Made by a program: the position numbers and the translations under genes
Source: Fibrobacter sp.
Lineage (GTDB): Bacteria > Fibrobacterota > Fibrobacteria > Fibrobacterales > Fibrobacteraceae
Length of the DNA: 35,118 nucleotides
Direction: 5' to 3'
Assembly: GCA_017530965.1 (NCBI GenBank)
Contig: JAFXLS010000011.1
Coordinates: 1-35,118, forward strand
Notes under the pieces: generated by a model
Databases searched by the model: none
What the model saw: the letters and a program-made list of their open reading frames with translations, nothing else
Told to the model about the DNA's origin: nothing
Shown: one piece after another, positions 1 to 8,356 of the stretch
Layout: every line of letters starts with the position of its first letter
Position numbering within the stretch: position 1 is the first letter of the stretch

Positions 1-2091
1 AATCCAGAGGCTACCGCAGTACACGGAAATGCCGTGGCTGGAGAGGTTGTCGAACGTGTCGTCGGTACCGTGGGTGAGCGGGAAGTTTTCGCCTTCGTTC
101 ACCATCTTTTCGAGGTACTGCATGGCGGCGTAAACAGCTTCCTTGCAATCCTTCAGGTTTTCGATGTCCTGCGTCTTCACGTAATGACGGAGAACCATCA
201 AAACATACTTCGGAGCGAGATCCTTCCATTCCTTCACGTTGTGCCAGTCGTAGGCATCGGGTTCGGCGTCGAAGGGGCTTCCGAGGTCATGAATCACGGC
301 GCCACGCACGGCGCGCGGGCCTTCGAGTTTCGGGTCCGGAAGGTCGGCGAACGGGTGGTTCACGTATTCGTGGTGGCGGCGACGGTTGTCGTTCACGGCG
401 AGAATCGCATCACCGAAGCGCTTCATCACCACACCGTCGAGGCGCGGCATCAGGGCCATCAGGCTGAAGCTGCCGTAGAAGTAAACGTCGAGGGAGTTGA
501 AGAACGGATAGTCGGCGCATTCACGAACGAGGAAGCGGTCGTCCTTGTCCCACACGGTGGCTTCGGCGAGGAAGCTGAGCGTGTTGAGGGCGAGGCTCTT
601 GAATTCGTCCTGCTTGGCGGCCGTCTTGTAGAGCTTTGCCACAGCCTTCTTCGGGACGAGCGCTTCGAATGCCTTGAGGCGTGCGTCAAAGTTCTTGTCG
701 GCGGCGAGGGCTTCTTCGAGGATGGCGCCCACGCGGCCGTATGCTTCGGGGAAGAACGCGGTGTACTTCTTGGCAGAAGTGAGCTTGTTCAGCTTGATTT
801 CGGGGAAGTCGAGCACCAGGTTGAACTGGAAACTGACTTTCTGCTTCGGCTTGAGAACGGCGGTAACGGCAACAGCACCGGCCATGGTTTCGCGGCCGCT
901 GTAGACGTTTTTGACCCAGGCTTCGCAAACGCGACCGCTGCGGAGTGCGCCCTTCAGCACAGAGGCTGCGTCATCCTGGTAGAACATCGGCTTCACGGAA
1001 ACGTTCAGGTTGTCCTTCTTGTTCCAAGCGACAGACACGCCCATGCAACCGTTAAAATCGCTTTCGGCGAGCGGCTTTTCATTGTAGAATTCGAGACCGC
1101 GGACTTCGCGGCCGTCGCCTGCTTGCTTGCTGAACTTGACACCCTTCGGGAAACGTGCAGACGGCACGAGCACAAAGCTAGAGTCCTGAACGCCCTGGCG
1201 GTCCTTCTTGGCCATGTAACCGGCGATGCAGTCCTGCACCTGCACGATCGTGATTTCGCGGGTTTCTTTGGTGGTATTTTCGAGAGTGAACACGGTGGCA
1301 TTCACCGGGAGGCTGGAGAGGCGTTCGTCACCCGGAGTCACGTAGCTAGACTGGGTCTTGGTAATCGAGATACCCTTGCCTTCGTATTTGGTTTCGCTCA
1401 CCGGGTAGAGAGCGGCGTACTGCATCTTGGCGGCATCGTAGCCGGCCTGACCCAAGAATTCATTGTCATTTGCCCAGGCGGCGGTGAGAGCGCCCTGGCG
1501 CACAACCTTTTCGCCCACAACACCGTTGAAGAAGTCGATGACGGCGCTGCGGTTGAGGTCGGCACCGGCCTTGTTCAAAAGGGCCGCGGTGCGGTCGCTC
1601 CATTCGATGTGCCAGCGTTCAAAGTCGGCAGAGTTGTTCTTGAAGAAATCCTTTTCGGCAATAGCCTTGTTGAGTTTGGCTTCGGCCTTCTTCTGGTTCG
1701 CAAGTTCAGCAGCGCTGAAGAGTGCTTCGCCCTTGGTGTCCACCAGCGGGTACTTGGCGAGCATCTGCGTAAAGCCTGCGAAGTCGCCGATTTCGAGAGT
1801 GGCCTTTGCGTCAACCACGGATTCGCGGAAGAAGAAGTTGTTGAAGCGGAGGTCAGAGGGCTTTTCGGTGCGAACCTGCACGCCCGGCATCACGTTCATC
1901 ACGGGAGTGGTGCCTGCAGGCGTTGCGGTGAATGTCGAGCCGATACCGCCGACAGCAATACCCGTGGTAGAAGGGGTCGTAGAAAGCGGGGTGTACCAGG
2001 GCTGGATAAATTCCACGGCGAGGCCCGGGGTCATCAGCTTCTGGACGGAACCGGCCTGTTTGGCGCCGGCGAGGTAATCTTTAATGCTCAT
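1..2091 (-). CDS. GH116-family glycosidase (GBA2-like beta-glucosidase/xylosidase), C-terminus cut off by the window
   Basis: The frame is open from an ATG at 2091 to the window edge, giving 697 residues with no stop. Near residue 45 is a glycine-rich G-I-A-V-G-G-I-G-S stretch, as at the start of the GH116 N-terminal domain. Residues 523-540 (R-E-C-A-D-Y-P-F-F-N-S-L-D-V, then F-Y-G-S-F) match the region around the GBA2 nucleophile, so E524 is the likely nucleophile. I-H-D-L-G-S-P followed by W-K-D-L-A-P-K-Y-V-L resembles the (alpha/alpha)6 barrel. D-D-T-F-D at 677-681 fits the acid/base region, and Y-C-G-S-L-W follows. There is no signal peptide, so it is probably cytoplasmic and acts on imported glucosides or xylosides. 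An in-frame ATG at 2103 is an alternative start, but the 2091 start has a weak GGAA upstream and the other has none. Family assignment is from remembered motifs; the exact substrate is unknown. Confidence 0.75.
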   Translation of the reverse strand, partial: MSIKDYLAGAKQAGSVQKLMTPGLAVEFIQPWYTPLSTTPSTTGIAVGGIGSTFTATPAGTTPVMNVMPGVQVRTEKPSDLRFNNFFFRESVVDAKATLEIGDFAGFTQMLAKYPLVDTKGEALFSAAELANQKKAEAKLNKAIAEKDFFKNNSADFERWHIEWSDRTAALLNKAGADLNRSAVIDFFNGVVGEKVVRQGALTAAWANDNEFLGQAGYDAAKMQYAALYPVSETKYEGKGISITKTQSSYVTPGDERLSSLPVNATVFTLENTTKETREITIVQVQDCIAGYMAKKDRQGVQDSSFVLVPSARFPKGVKFSKQAGDGREVRGLEFYNEKPLAESDFNGCMGVSVAWNKKDNLNVSVKPMFYQDDAASVLKGALRSGRVCEAWVKNVYSGRETMAGAVAVTAVLKPKQKVSFQFNLVLDFPEIKLNKLTSAKKYTAFFPEAYGRVGAILEEALAADKNFDARLKAFEALVPKKAVAKLYKTAAKQDEFKSLALNTLSFLAEATVWDKDDRFLVRECADYPFFNSLDVYFYGSFSLMALMPRLDGVVMKRFGDAILAVNDNRRRHHEYVNHPFADLPDPKLEGPRAVRGAVIHDLGSPFDAEPDAYDWHNVKEWKDLAPKYVLMVLRHYVKTQDIENLKDCKEAVYAAMQYLEKMVNEGENFPLTHGTDDTFDNLSSHGISVYCGSLWI

Positions 2092-2355
2092 AGTCAATTC
2101 CATGAATTGGGGTTAAATTTTTACGAGTATAAAATTAAAAATTCTAAGCACTACGAAAAGGAACCATTTTCTTAAATGTGTACACAAATTGAATGTTTTC
2201 TCCAACTTGTCTTTCCTCACACAAATTTGCAGAAAAAACAGATTTTTCATAAAAATGGGTGAAAAGGCCGATGAAATGCAAAAATCAGGTTTCAGAATGT
2301 TTGCATTGTGATTTGCAATAAAGTATATTTAGGAAGGATTAAAAAAGGAGAACTT
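2092..2355. other. Divergent intergenic region
   Basis: This AT-rich stretch separates two divergent genes. On the + side it holds a clear sigma70-type promoter (2301-2329). On the - side a TATACT box (complement of 2126-2131) could serve the glycosidase gene, but no convincing -35 box sits 16-18 bases away. I see no RNA gene or longer repeat. Confidence 0.5.
2301..2329 (+). promoter_or_regulatory. Sigma70-type promoter of the envelope gene run
   Basis: TTGCAT at 2301-2306 and TATATT at 2324-2329 are separated by exactly 17 bases. The predicted transcript start near 2336 gives a 5' UTR of about 20 bases, containing an AAGGAG ribosome site at 2345-2350. Confidence 0.65.
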
Positions 2356-3402
2356 ATGAGAAAGATCCTGTTAAGTGTACTCGCTCTTGCTGTTGCCCTG
2401 TTTGCCGCCGAAAAAGTTTATCTTGCCCCGGTTGGCCTCACGGGTATGCATGACGACTATGCCGTGGCTTCGTCCAAGCTGATGAAGGCTTATATTGAAG
2501 ATGATGGCCGTTATATATTGGTGGTGGGTACTGCCGAAGATGGTGTCAAGGCCGACAATCAGGCTGCCGTTAGCCAGAAGGCTGCAGAAAAGGGGTGCTC
2601 CAAGTACATCATCGCTGAATTTACTCGCCTTGGTGAAAATGTCATCATGTCTTTCAAACTTTATAATGTCGGTTCCGAAGCCCCGATTTGGGATGACCGC
2701 CTCAAGGCCCGTAACCCCGATGACTTCGATCCAATCATTCAGCGCGTCGCCCGTAATATCGGCACCAAGCACAAGGCTGTGGACGATTCCGATATTTACA
2801 GTGTAACTGAACAGGAAACTAAAACTCCCAAGCGCAAGGGCGTAAACGCCTACATTGGTATGTCCGTGGGTGGTCTTATGGCTGTTCAGCCCGAAGTGGA
2901 AGTGTTTGCCGGACTTGATTTCTGGTTGCTCTACGATGCTCAGGTGATTTTGTTCGGTATCGACTGGGATATGTACGGCCTGGGTGACGATACCCCCCTT
3001 GACTATATGGACTTTGCCATTTCTGCCTATTATCCCTTTGGCACCAGGGCAATCACCCCGTTTGTGGGCGGTGGCCTTGCCTTTAGCCAGACCGAATACG
3101 AAAGCAAGGTTCCGAGAGCAGATCGTTATACCGATAGCGATGTCTACTCTTACAGCTATAGCAGCGATGACTATGAATACAACGATAAAAGCTCGGGCCT
3201 TACGGGTTTCGTGGGCGGCGGTGTGATGTTCAACCGTTCTAGCCGTGTGACGTTCGTTGCTCAAGTGAAGTACATGCTGAACTTCTACAAGAACGATATC
3301 TACAAATCGAAGAAGGACGAAAAGAATAATACGATTATTTCCGTCAAGGATCACGCCATTCAAGGTATGATTTTCAACGTGGGTATCGGTTACGGGTTCT
3401 AG
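2356..3402 (+). CDS. Envelope protein: CsgG/TolB-N-like domain plus outer-membrane beta-barrel-like domain
   Basis: The protein has 348 residues. The ATG at 2356 is chosen over an upstream in-frame start because AAGGAG lies 5 bases before it and it begins a clean signal peptide (M-R-K-I-L-L-S-V-L-A-L-A, cleavage near A-L-F-A-A). Residues about 20-140 (K-V-Y-L-A-P-V-G, Y-A-V-A-S-S-K-L, a Y-I-L-V-V strand, Y-I-I-A-E-F, W-D-D-R-L) resemble the small alpha/beta fold of LpoB, CsgG and TolB N-terminal domains. From about 165 onward there are alternating strands, repeated glycine-rich turns (F-V-G-G-G-L-A-F, F-V-G-G-G-V-M-F) and a final aromatic G-Y-G-F, typical of outer-membrane beta-barrels. A low-complexity Tyr/Ser/Asp loop lies at about 255-275. 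Function is unknown. It is followed after one base by a lipoprotein gene, so the two are probably co-translated. Confidence 0.7.
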   Translation: MRKILLSVLALAVALFAAEKVYLAPVGLTGMHDDYAVASSKLMKAYIEDDGRYILVVGTAEDGVKADNQAAVSQKAAEKGCSKYIIAEFTRLGENVIMSFKLYNVGSEAPIWDDRLKARNPDDFDPIIQRVARNIGTKHKAVDDSDIYSVTEQETKTPKRKGVNAYIGMSVGGLMAVQPEVEVFAGLDFWLLYDAQVILFGIDWDMYGLGDDTPLDYMDFAISAYYPFGTRAITPFVGGGLAFSQTEYESKVPRADRYTDSDVYSYSYSSDDYEYNDKSSGLTGFVGGGVMFNRSSRVTFVAQVKYMLNFYKNDIYKSKKDEKNNTIISVKDHAIQGMIFNVGIGYGF

Positions 3403-3403
3403 C

Positions 3404-3868
3404 ATGTTTGCTAAACGTATTAGCCGGATTGTGCTAGTCGCTTTAGCGACGGCTACGCTTTCCGGCTGTTATTTTGGAAGAACTGCCGTCAGGGCATCAG
3501 ATGGCGGAAGTTACGACATCTATGCCGATGGACGCTATATTTGTTCTACCGACGAAGAATGCTCCGTAACGACTCGTGGTGCAATGGGCAAGACCCTTTT
3601 TGAAGCCCAGAAAGGTGAAACGGTTGTTGGCCAGGATATCGTGTCCCGTGAGGTTACGTTTGCCAGCGTTATTTGGATGCCCTTCACTTATTGCCTTTCG
3701 TTATTTTTGTATCAGGCCTATCCTGACGAAATTGTAATTCCCGTTGATCAAGAAAAGGTGCCCCTGGCAGGCAATACCTGGCAACCGGAATCCTCTCCTG
3801 TTCCTTCGTCGTCTTCAGGGACGACGCAGACGACGGGCGGAAGCGTCTGGGATAAACCTATTTATTAG
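3404..3868 (+). CDS. Small lipoprotein of unknown function
   Basis: The protein has 154 residues. The signal peptide ends in the lipobox L-S-G-C (Cys22), so it is probably lipid-anchored. A PEGA-like start (G-G-S-Y-D-I-Y-A-D-G-R-Y-I-C-S-T) suggests a small beta domain. A hydrophobic stretch near 90-105 (V-I-W-M-P-F-T-Y-C-L-S-L-F-L-Y) could be a second membrane contact, and the C-terminus is a Ser/Thr/Gly/Pro-rich tail. The start lies one base after the upstream stop and the next gene follows after 10 bases, so it sits in a three-gene run. No family beyond lipoprotein is recognised. Confidence 0.75.
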   Translation: MFAKRISRIVLVALATATLSGCYFGRTAVRASDGGSYDIYADGRYICSTDEECSVTTRGAMGKTLFEAQKGETVVGQDIVSREVTFASVIWMPFTYCLSLFLYQAYPDEIVIPVDQEKVPLAGNTWQPESSPVPSSSSGTTQTTGGSVWDKPIY

Positions 3869-3878
3869 TTGAGGTCCT

Positions 3879-5213
3879 ATGAAGTCTTTGTGGAGCCTTG
3901 TTTCGGGAGTATTTTTATTTTCCGTATTCCTTTCGGCATGTTCAGAAGGTGAAGAAGAAGTCGTCAAGACTATTTCCGATTACGAAATGAACGGGATGAC
4001 CATCAAGAATGGAATCTATACCGATAAGCGAAATGATCGCGAATACCGGATTACGAAAATCAACAAGCCTCTGTCATTGGCTAGTGATAATTTTAGCCTG
4101 TGGTTTGCAGAAAATCTGGATTATGTTGATTCTACGCTAGAAAAATCTTCCTGGTGCTATGAAAACAGCAAGGATAGCTGCAAGGTTTACGGTCGACTCT
4201 ATACTTGGGAGGCTGCCCAGAAGGCTTGCCCGGAAGGTTGGCATTTGCCCACTCATGAAGAGTGGAATGAGCTTTACCAGGCTGTTAGTGACAGAATTGA
4301 ACCTGCCGGAACCAAACTGAAAACCATTGACCATTGGCAGAATGCAGAATCTATTTTGCAGGGGTCAAACCGTTATGGTTTTTATGGACTCCCTGCTGGC
4401 CGAAAGAATGTGGAAGGCGGGTGGCTTCCTACGGGCAAGTTCGCTTATTTTTGGTCAAGTTCGGCTTTTTCAGAGGATGCTGCCTATGGTTGGCAGTTGA
4501 CTTATGAAACGGATATGTTCAACTATGGGGAATATTATAAAGGCCATGGCATGTCTGTGCGTTGCATGGCGAATTATCCCTCTTCGTGGAATTACAACGA
4601 TATTCACATCGAAGGAGACTTTGATTCGACTTTCCTGGATGAAATCCCGCTTCATACGGGCACATTGAAGTATGAAGGCCAGACTTATAAAACGGTGGAA
4701 ATCCGGGGCACAACCTACATGGCCGAAAATATGAATTACAAGACGGGCAATAGCTGGTGCTATAGCAATAGTGCAGACTCCTGCAAAAAGTATGGCCGCC
4801 TTTACGACAGGGAAACTGCTGCAAAGGTATGCCCTGAAGGCTGGAAACTGATGACGATCGACGTTTCTGATGATGTAGATACTAGCGAACGTGCGGCCAT
4901 ATTGCGTATGATGGGAACCTCACAAGCCTTCTATGATTATACTGCTGAAGAAACCAAGTCCATAGAAGGCTGGGTAAAGGAACCGGGCAACAATTTGTCT
5001 GGCTTTAATCTGCTCCCCGCTGGTGGCTATGATATTGGCTCCGAATCGTTCTTTGATGTGGGCTATACGGCCTATTTGTGGGTGAATCGCGAAGGTTCTG
5101 CAAAAGGCGCGAACGATATTGTTTCGGTGGCTTTGCGGTATTTTGACGTGAACTTTAATCTGGCCGAAAACGGCGAAGATTTTGCCTACGCTGTCCGCTG
5201 CATGAAAGAATAA
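3879..5213 (+). CDS. Lipoprotein with two FISUMP domains
   Basis: The protein has 444 residues with a signal peptide ending L-S-A-C (lipid-modified Cys21) and a GAGG ribosome site upstream. Two tandem FISUMP (TIGR02145) copies follow. Copy one is at about 50-230 (W-F-A-E-N-L-D-Y, then W-C-Y-x-N-S, Y-G-R-L-Y-T-W, C-P-E-G-W-H-L-P, G-L-P-A-G, F-W-S-S-S, closing V-R-C-M). Copy two is at about 265-444 (Y-M-A-E-N-M-N-Y, W-C-Y-S-N-S, Y-G-R-L-Y, C-P-E-G-W-K-L, L-L-P-A-G-G, closing V-R-C-M). Copy two lacks the H of W-H-L-P and the W-S-S motif, so it is more diverged. The family is abundant in Fibrobacter and resembles formylglycine-enzyme/C-type-lectin-like folds; its role is not established. It is the last gene before the hairpin at 5235. 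Confidence 0.85.
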   Translation: MKSLWSLVSGVFLFSVFLSACSEGEEEVVKTISDYEMNGMTIKNGIYTDKRNDREYRITKINKPLSLASDNFSLWFAENLDYVDSTLEKSSWCYENSKDSCKVYGRLYTWEAAQKACPEGWHLPTHEEWNELYQAVSDRIEPAGTKLKTIDHWQNAESILQGSNRYGFYGLPAGRKNVEGGWLPTGKFAYFWSSSAFSEDAAYGWQLTYETDMFNYGEYYKGHGMSVRCMANYPSSWNYNDIHIEGDFDSTFLDEIPLHTGTLKYEGQTYKTVEIRGTTYMAENMNYKTGNSWCYSNSADSCKKYGRLYDRETAAKVCPEGWKLMTIDVSDDVDTSERAAILRMMGTSQAFYDYTAEETKSIEGWVKEPGNNLSGFNLLPAGGYDIGSESFFDVGYTAYLWVNREGSAKGANDIVSVALRYFDVNFNLAENGEDFAYAVRCMKE

Positions 5214-5234
5214 TTAGAAGAATCATTAAACAAC

Positions 5235-5260
5235 AAACGCCTCGTTTATACGAGGCGTTT
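5235..5260 (+). terminator. Hairpin terminator after the double-FISUMP gene
   Basis: A perfect 10-bp stem (AAACGCCTCG against CGAGGCGTTT) closes a 6-base loop 21 bases after the stop codon. The following tract is only moderately T-rich. The structure is symmetric enough to act in both directions. Confidence 0.8.
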
Positions 5261-5277
5261 TACTTATAGAAAACGAG

Positions 5278-5387
5278 TTGGGCGCGAGCGGTCCTACCGT
5301 GAGCAACAAAGCCCCAGGCGTTAAGCTGGGGCGGTGGTGAGAGCGAGCGCTCTGGGTACGTACTTATACGATTGGGCGCGAGCGGTC
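5278..5387. repeat. Pair of 16-bp direct repeats flanking the nuo terminator
   Basis: TTGGGCGCGAGCGGTC occurs at 5278-5293 and again at 5372-5387, the second copy ending one base before the nuoN stop codon. Between them lie the terminator hairpin and a GAGCGAGCGCTC stretch. It looks like a fragment of an extragenic repeat family. Confidence 0.6.
5311..5332 (-). terminator. Terminator of the nuo operon
   Basis: A perfect 7-bp stem (GCCCCAG with CTGGGGC) closes an 8-base loop. Read on the - strand it is followed by TTTGTTG, and it sits about 57 bases beyond the nuoN stop. Confidence 0.65.
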
Positions 5388-5388
5388 T

Positions 5389-6822
5389 TTAGAAAGTGAA
5401 GCCGGCGAAGATGTTGTCGCTCAGGAACGGTACCACGCCAAGCACAATCACGGCAACGGTCAAGAGCCCGATCACACCGCGCTGACGCTTGGTCATGCGG
5501 AGCGGATTTAGGTGCTCGTCCGTATCGTCAATCCATGCGCTTTTAATCAGCTGCAAGTAGTAGTAGAGGGCGAGTACGTTATTGAGGACCGCAAAGGCGA
5601 CGATGCCGTAATGTCCGGTAGAAGCTCCGCTGAAGAACAGGTGGAACTTACCGAAGAATCCTGCAAGGGGCGGAATGCCTGCAAGGCTGAACATGGCAAC
5701 GGCAAGAGCGATGGCAAGCATGGGTTTCTGCTTGGAAAGTCCACGCAAGGAATTGAAGGTCTCTTCGCGGTGGTGACCGATAATGCCGAAGATAAAGAAC
5801 GCGAGGTAGTTCGAAACCGCATACACGAACAGGTAGTAAATGATGGCAGTTTTTGCCGTTGCAGCCGGACCGAGGAGAGCTACCATGATGTAACCCGCTT
5901 GAGCGATAGAGCTGTAAGCCATAAAGCGGCGGAGCCTGAACTGCTTCAAGGCGCCCAGGTTGCCGACAAAGAGGGTGGTGCCAGCAAGGAGCGCGATGAA
6001 CGGGGCGACCTGTTCTTGAATCGGGGCCAGGGGGCCAAAGACAAGTACCACGAGGAATGCGATGGCGGTAGCCTTAGACGTCACCGAGAGAATGGCGGTT
6101 ACCGGAGTGGGTGCGCCTTCGTAGACGTCGGGAGCCCAGGTGTAGAAGGGGAACAGGGTCAACTTGAAACCGATGCCTGCAAACAGGAACAGCACGGCAA
6201 TCCATAGAAGTGGAGAGGGGCCGTTTGCCACGGCGTCTTGAATGGCGTCGAAGTGGATGGAACCTGCAAAACCGTAAAGGTAGCTGAATCCGAAAAGTTC
6301 AAAGGCTGTTGCCACTGAACCCATCAAAATGTACTTAGTGGCCGCTTCGGAACCGTATTGGTCTTGCTTGTTCCAAGCGGCAAGGGCGTACATAGGGATG
6401 GTTGCGATTTCTAGGCCCAAGAAGAAGGTGAGCAGGTCGCAAGCCGAAACGACGGTGACTCCGCCGAAAGTGGCGAAGGCAACGGTTCCGATAAATTCTG
6501 CAATCTGGTGCATGGCGGGTTTTCCGTCACCACCGTGTTCAAAGTAATCCTTGGCAAGCCAGATTCCGAGAATGGCGGACACCATGAGGACTTCGCGCAT
6601 GAGTACGCCAAAGTCATCGATATGCCAGTTGCTAATGAAGAATCGACCCGTTCCGCTGGCCAGGGGAATGAAATTCAGCAACACAAAAATCAGAACGAAT
6701 CCGATGTTTGCGATGCGCCAGGACACCTTGGAACGGCTGGTGCAAAAGAGCCTGCTCCCGATAACGATAAACGGGAATAAAAGCAATAGCAGGTCTGGGA
6801 TAATGAAGTTATGTATATACAT
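5389..6822 (-). CDS. nuoN: NADH-quinone oxidoreductase subunit N
   Basis: The protein has 477 residues and is an antiporter-like membrane subunit of complex I with about 14 helices, translocating protons in the membrane arm. Diagnostic sequences include the channel glutamate in F-L-G-L-E-I-A-T-I-P-M-Y (near 143), the lysine in G-I-G-F-K-L-T-L-F-P-F followed by W-A-P-D-V-Y-E-G-A-P-T-P-V, a second lysine in V-T-S-K-A-T-A, and G-F-F-G-K-F. All channel residues I would expect are present. It is last in the nuo run, starting 8 bases after the nuoM stop with only a weak ribosome site, so coupling to nuoM is likely. Length matches the family. Confidence 0.96.
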   Translation of the reverse strand: MYIHNFIIPDLLLLLFPFIVIGSRLFCTSRSKVSWRIANIGFVLIFVLLNFIPLASGTGRFFISNWHIDDFGVLMREVLMVSAILGIWLAKDYFEHGGDGKPAMHQIAEFIGTVAFATFGGVTVVSACDLLTFFLGLEIATIPMYALAAWNKQDQYGSEAATKYILMGSVATAFELFGFSYLYGFAGSIHFDAIQDAVANGPSPLLWIAVLFLFAGIGFKLTLFPFYTWAPDVYEGAPTPVTAILSVTSKATAIAFLVVLVFGPLAPIQEQVAPFIALLAGTTLFVGNLGALKQFRLRRFMAYSSIAQAGYIMVALLGPAATAKTAIIYYLFVYAVSNYLAFFIFGIIGHHREETFNSLRGLSKQKPMLAIALAVAMFSLAGIPPLAGFFGKFHLFFSGASTGHYGIVAFAVLNNVLALYYYLQLIKSAWIDDTDEHLNPLRMTKRQRGVIGLLTVAVIVLGVVPFLSDNIFAGFTF

Positions 6823-6830
6823 AGTAAAAT

Positions 6831-8342
6831 CTATAATGCGGAGTTAATCTTTGCAAAAATAGGTGCAATACTTTGGTCAAGCATGTCTGCAATCCATCCG
6901 GGGAACACACCAATCAAAAGGAGGCAAAGTACCAGCACCACCACCACAATCTTTTCGCGGAAGCAAGCGTCGGTAAGCGTTTCGTACTTGGCGGGCATAT
7001 TGCCGTGCAACATACGGTTAGCTGTTTGCAAGATATAGACAGCCGTTGTCGTAATGGAAAGGATTGCCAAAACGGTCACTATGCGTGTAATGGTGGAATC
7101 TTGCTGGAAGGCTCCGATAAAGATGTTGCTTTCGGCAATGAAGCCGCTAAAGCCCGGGAGACCGAGGCCTGCAAAGCCTGCAATCACAAAGCCCACGCCA
7201 AGGAAGGGGAGCTTTCTCATGATGCCGCCCATTTCGGTGATGTCGCGGGTGTGGGTGCGTTCGTAAATCATGCCGATGGTAGCGAAGAACAGGCCCGTCA
7301 AGAAACCGTGAGAAATCATCTGGAGGCTGGCGCCGCGGAGACCCACGGGAGTCATGGCCGCAAGGCCGAGGAATATGAGGCCCAAGTGGCTAATGGAACT
7401 GTAGGCGGTGATGTACTTGAGGTCTTTGTGGCGGAGTGCAATGAAGGGGCCCAGCACCACGTTAAAGATTAGGAGTGCTACCACGTAGGGGAGCCAAATC
7501 TTGGCGGCTTCGGGCATCAGGAACATGGCGATGCGCAAGCATCCGTAGGCGCCCATCTTCATCATCACGCCGGCGGCAAGCATAGATACCGCAGTCGGTG
7601 CGGCGGAGTGACCGTCGGGGCTCCAGAAGTGGAACGGGAACAAGGAACTGGAAACGGCGAAGCCCATGAACATGAGCGGAAATGCCCACATCTGGAAATC
7701 CATGGGGAGCGTCACCTTGGAAAGTTCCACGATGCTCCAGCTATTGATTCCGCTTTCAAAATAAAGACCGAACAGGGTTGCCAAAATCATGGAAGAACCG
7801 AAGGCGAGCGTAAGGGTCAGCTTCTTACCGCCGTAATCCTTACGGCCCGAACCGTAGCCTGCAATCATTAGGTACATGCAGAGGGCTTCCATTTCGTAGA
7901 ACACAAAGAACAGCACCAAGTCCATGCTCATGAACACGCCGTAGACGCTGGTTGCCAAGAGCTGAATAAGTGCGAAGAATACCTTCTGGTTTCCCTTGAT
8001 GTTCCAGCTGACGAGAATGCCGCCCCATACGATTACTGCCGTAAGGAACAGCAGGAACATGTTCAGTCCATCGGCGCCGATAGAGTAGTGGGCGTTCAAC
8101 GTATGGATCCAGGGAATGTCCATGTAGTAGTGCAGAAGCAGCGGGGCGGAATCGGCACTTGCAGATTCAATGCCCAGCGTGTAGAGCCTATAAGTCAGGT
8201 GGCCTACAAGTAACAGCACGATGGTTCCCGAAAACGCGTGGATGGTCTTCAGGAGAGATTCCTTATGGGAGGGAATCGGAGCGCAGACCAGCACCGTGAA
8301 AAGCGGGATAATCCAGATTAAGTTAAAAAGCAAAGTATCCAT
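6831..8342 (-). CDS. nuoM: NADH-quinone oxidoreductase subunit M (atypical channel residue)
   Basis: The protein has 503 residues from the ATG at 8342. A TTG two codons earlier is less likely, because AAGG lies at a good distance only for the ATG. It is an antiporter-like subunit of the membrane arm. The TM5 glutamate is present (F-Y-E-M-E-A-L, E150), as is the downstream lysine (G-V-M-M-K-M-G-A-Y-G, K262) and the TM12 glutamate (F-I-A-E-S). The TM7 motif normally reads F-A-[VI]-K-x-P-x-x-P-x-H-x-W-L-P; here it is F-A-V-S-S-S-L-F-P-F-H-F-W-S-P, so the conserved channel lysine (K234 in E. coli NuoM) is serine at position 231. The reading is from unambiguous codons at 7644-7652. Proton transfer through this subunit may therefore differ. 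It starts 14 bases after the nuoL stop. Confidence 0.95.
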   Translation of the reverse strand: MDTLLFNLIWIIPLFTVLVCAPIPSHKESLLKTIHAFSGTIVLLLVGHLTYRLYTLGIESASADSAPLLLHYYMDIPWIHTLNAHYSIGADGLNMFLLFLTAVIVWGGILVSWNIKGNQKVFFALIQLLATSVYGVFMSMDLVLFFVFYEMEALCMYLMIAGYGSGRKDYGGKKLTLTLAFGSSMILATLFGLYFESGINSWSIVELSKVTLPMDFQMWAFPLMFMGFAVSSSLFPFHFWSPDGHSAAPTAVSMLAAGVMMKMGAYGCLRIAMFLMPEAAKIWLPYVVALLIFNVVLGPFIALRHKDLKYITAYSSISHLGLIFLGLAAMTPVGLRGASLQMISHGFLTGLFFATIGMIYERTHTRDITEMGGIMRKLPFLGVGFVIAGFAGLGLPGFSGFIAESNIFIGAFQQDSTITRIVTVLAILSITTTAVYILQTANRMLHGNMPAKYETLTDACFREKIVVVVLVLCLLLIGVFPGWIADMLDQSIAPIFAKINSAL

Positions 8343-8356
8343 AATCAAACCTTACC

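Noticed and set aside
34..2175. Long + strand open frame of over 700 codons opposite the glycosidase gene
   Set aside because: Its protein is low in family features and rich in His/Val/Arg/Glu, as expected from the complement of a codon-biased gene. The - strand frame has clear GH116 motifs.
2371..3405. - strand open frame opposite the CsgG/TolB-like gene
   Set aside because: The + strand has promoter, ribosome site, signal peptide and plausible domains; the other strand has none.
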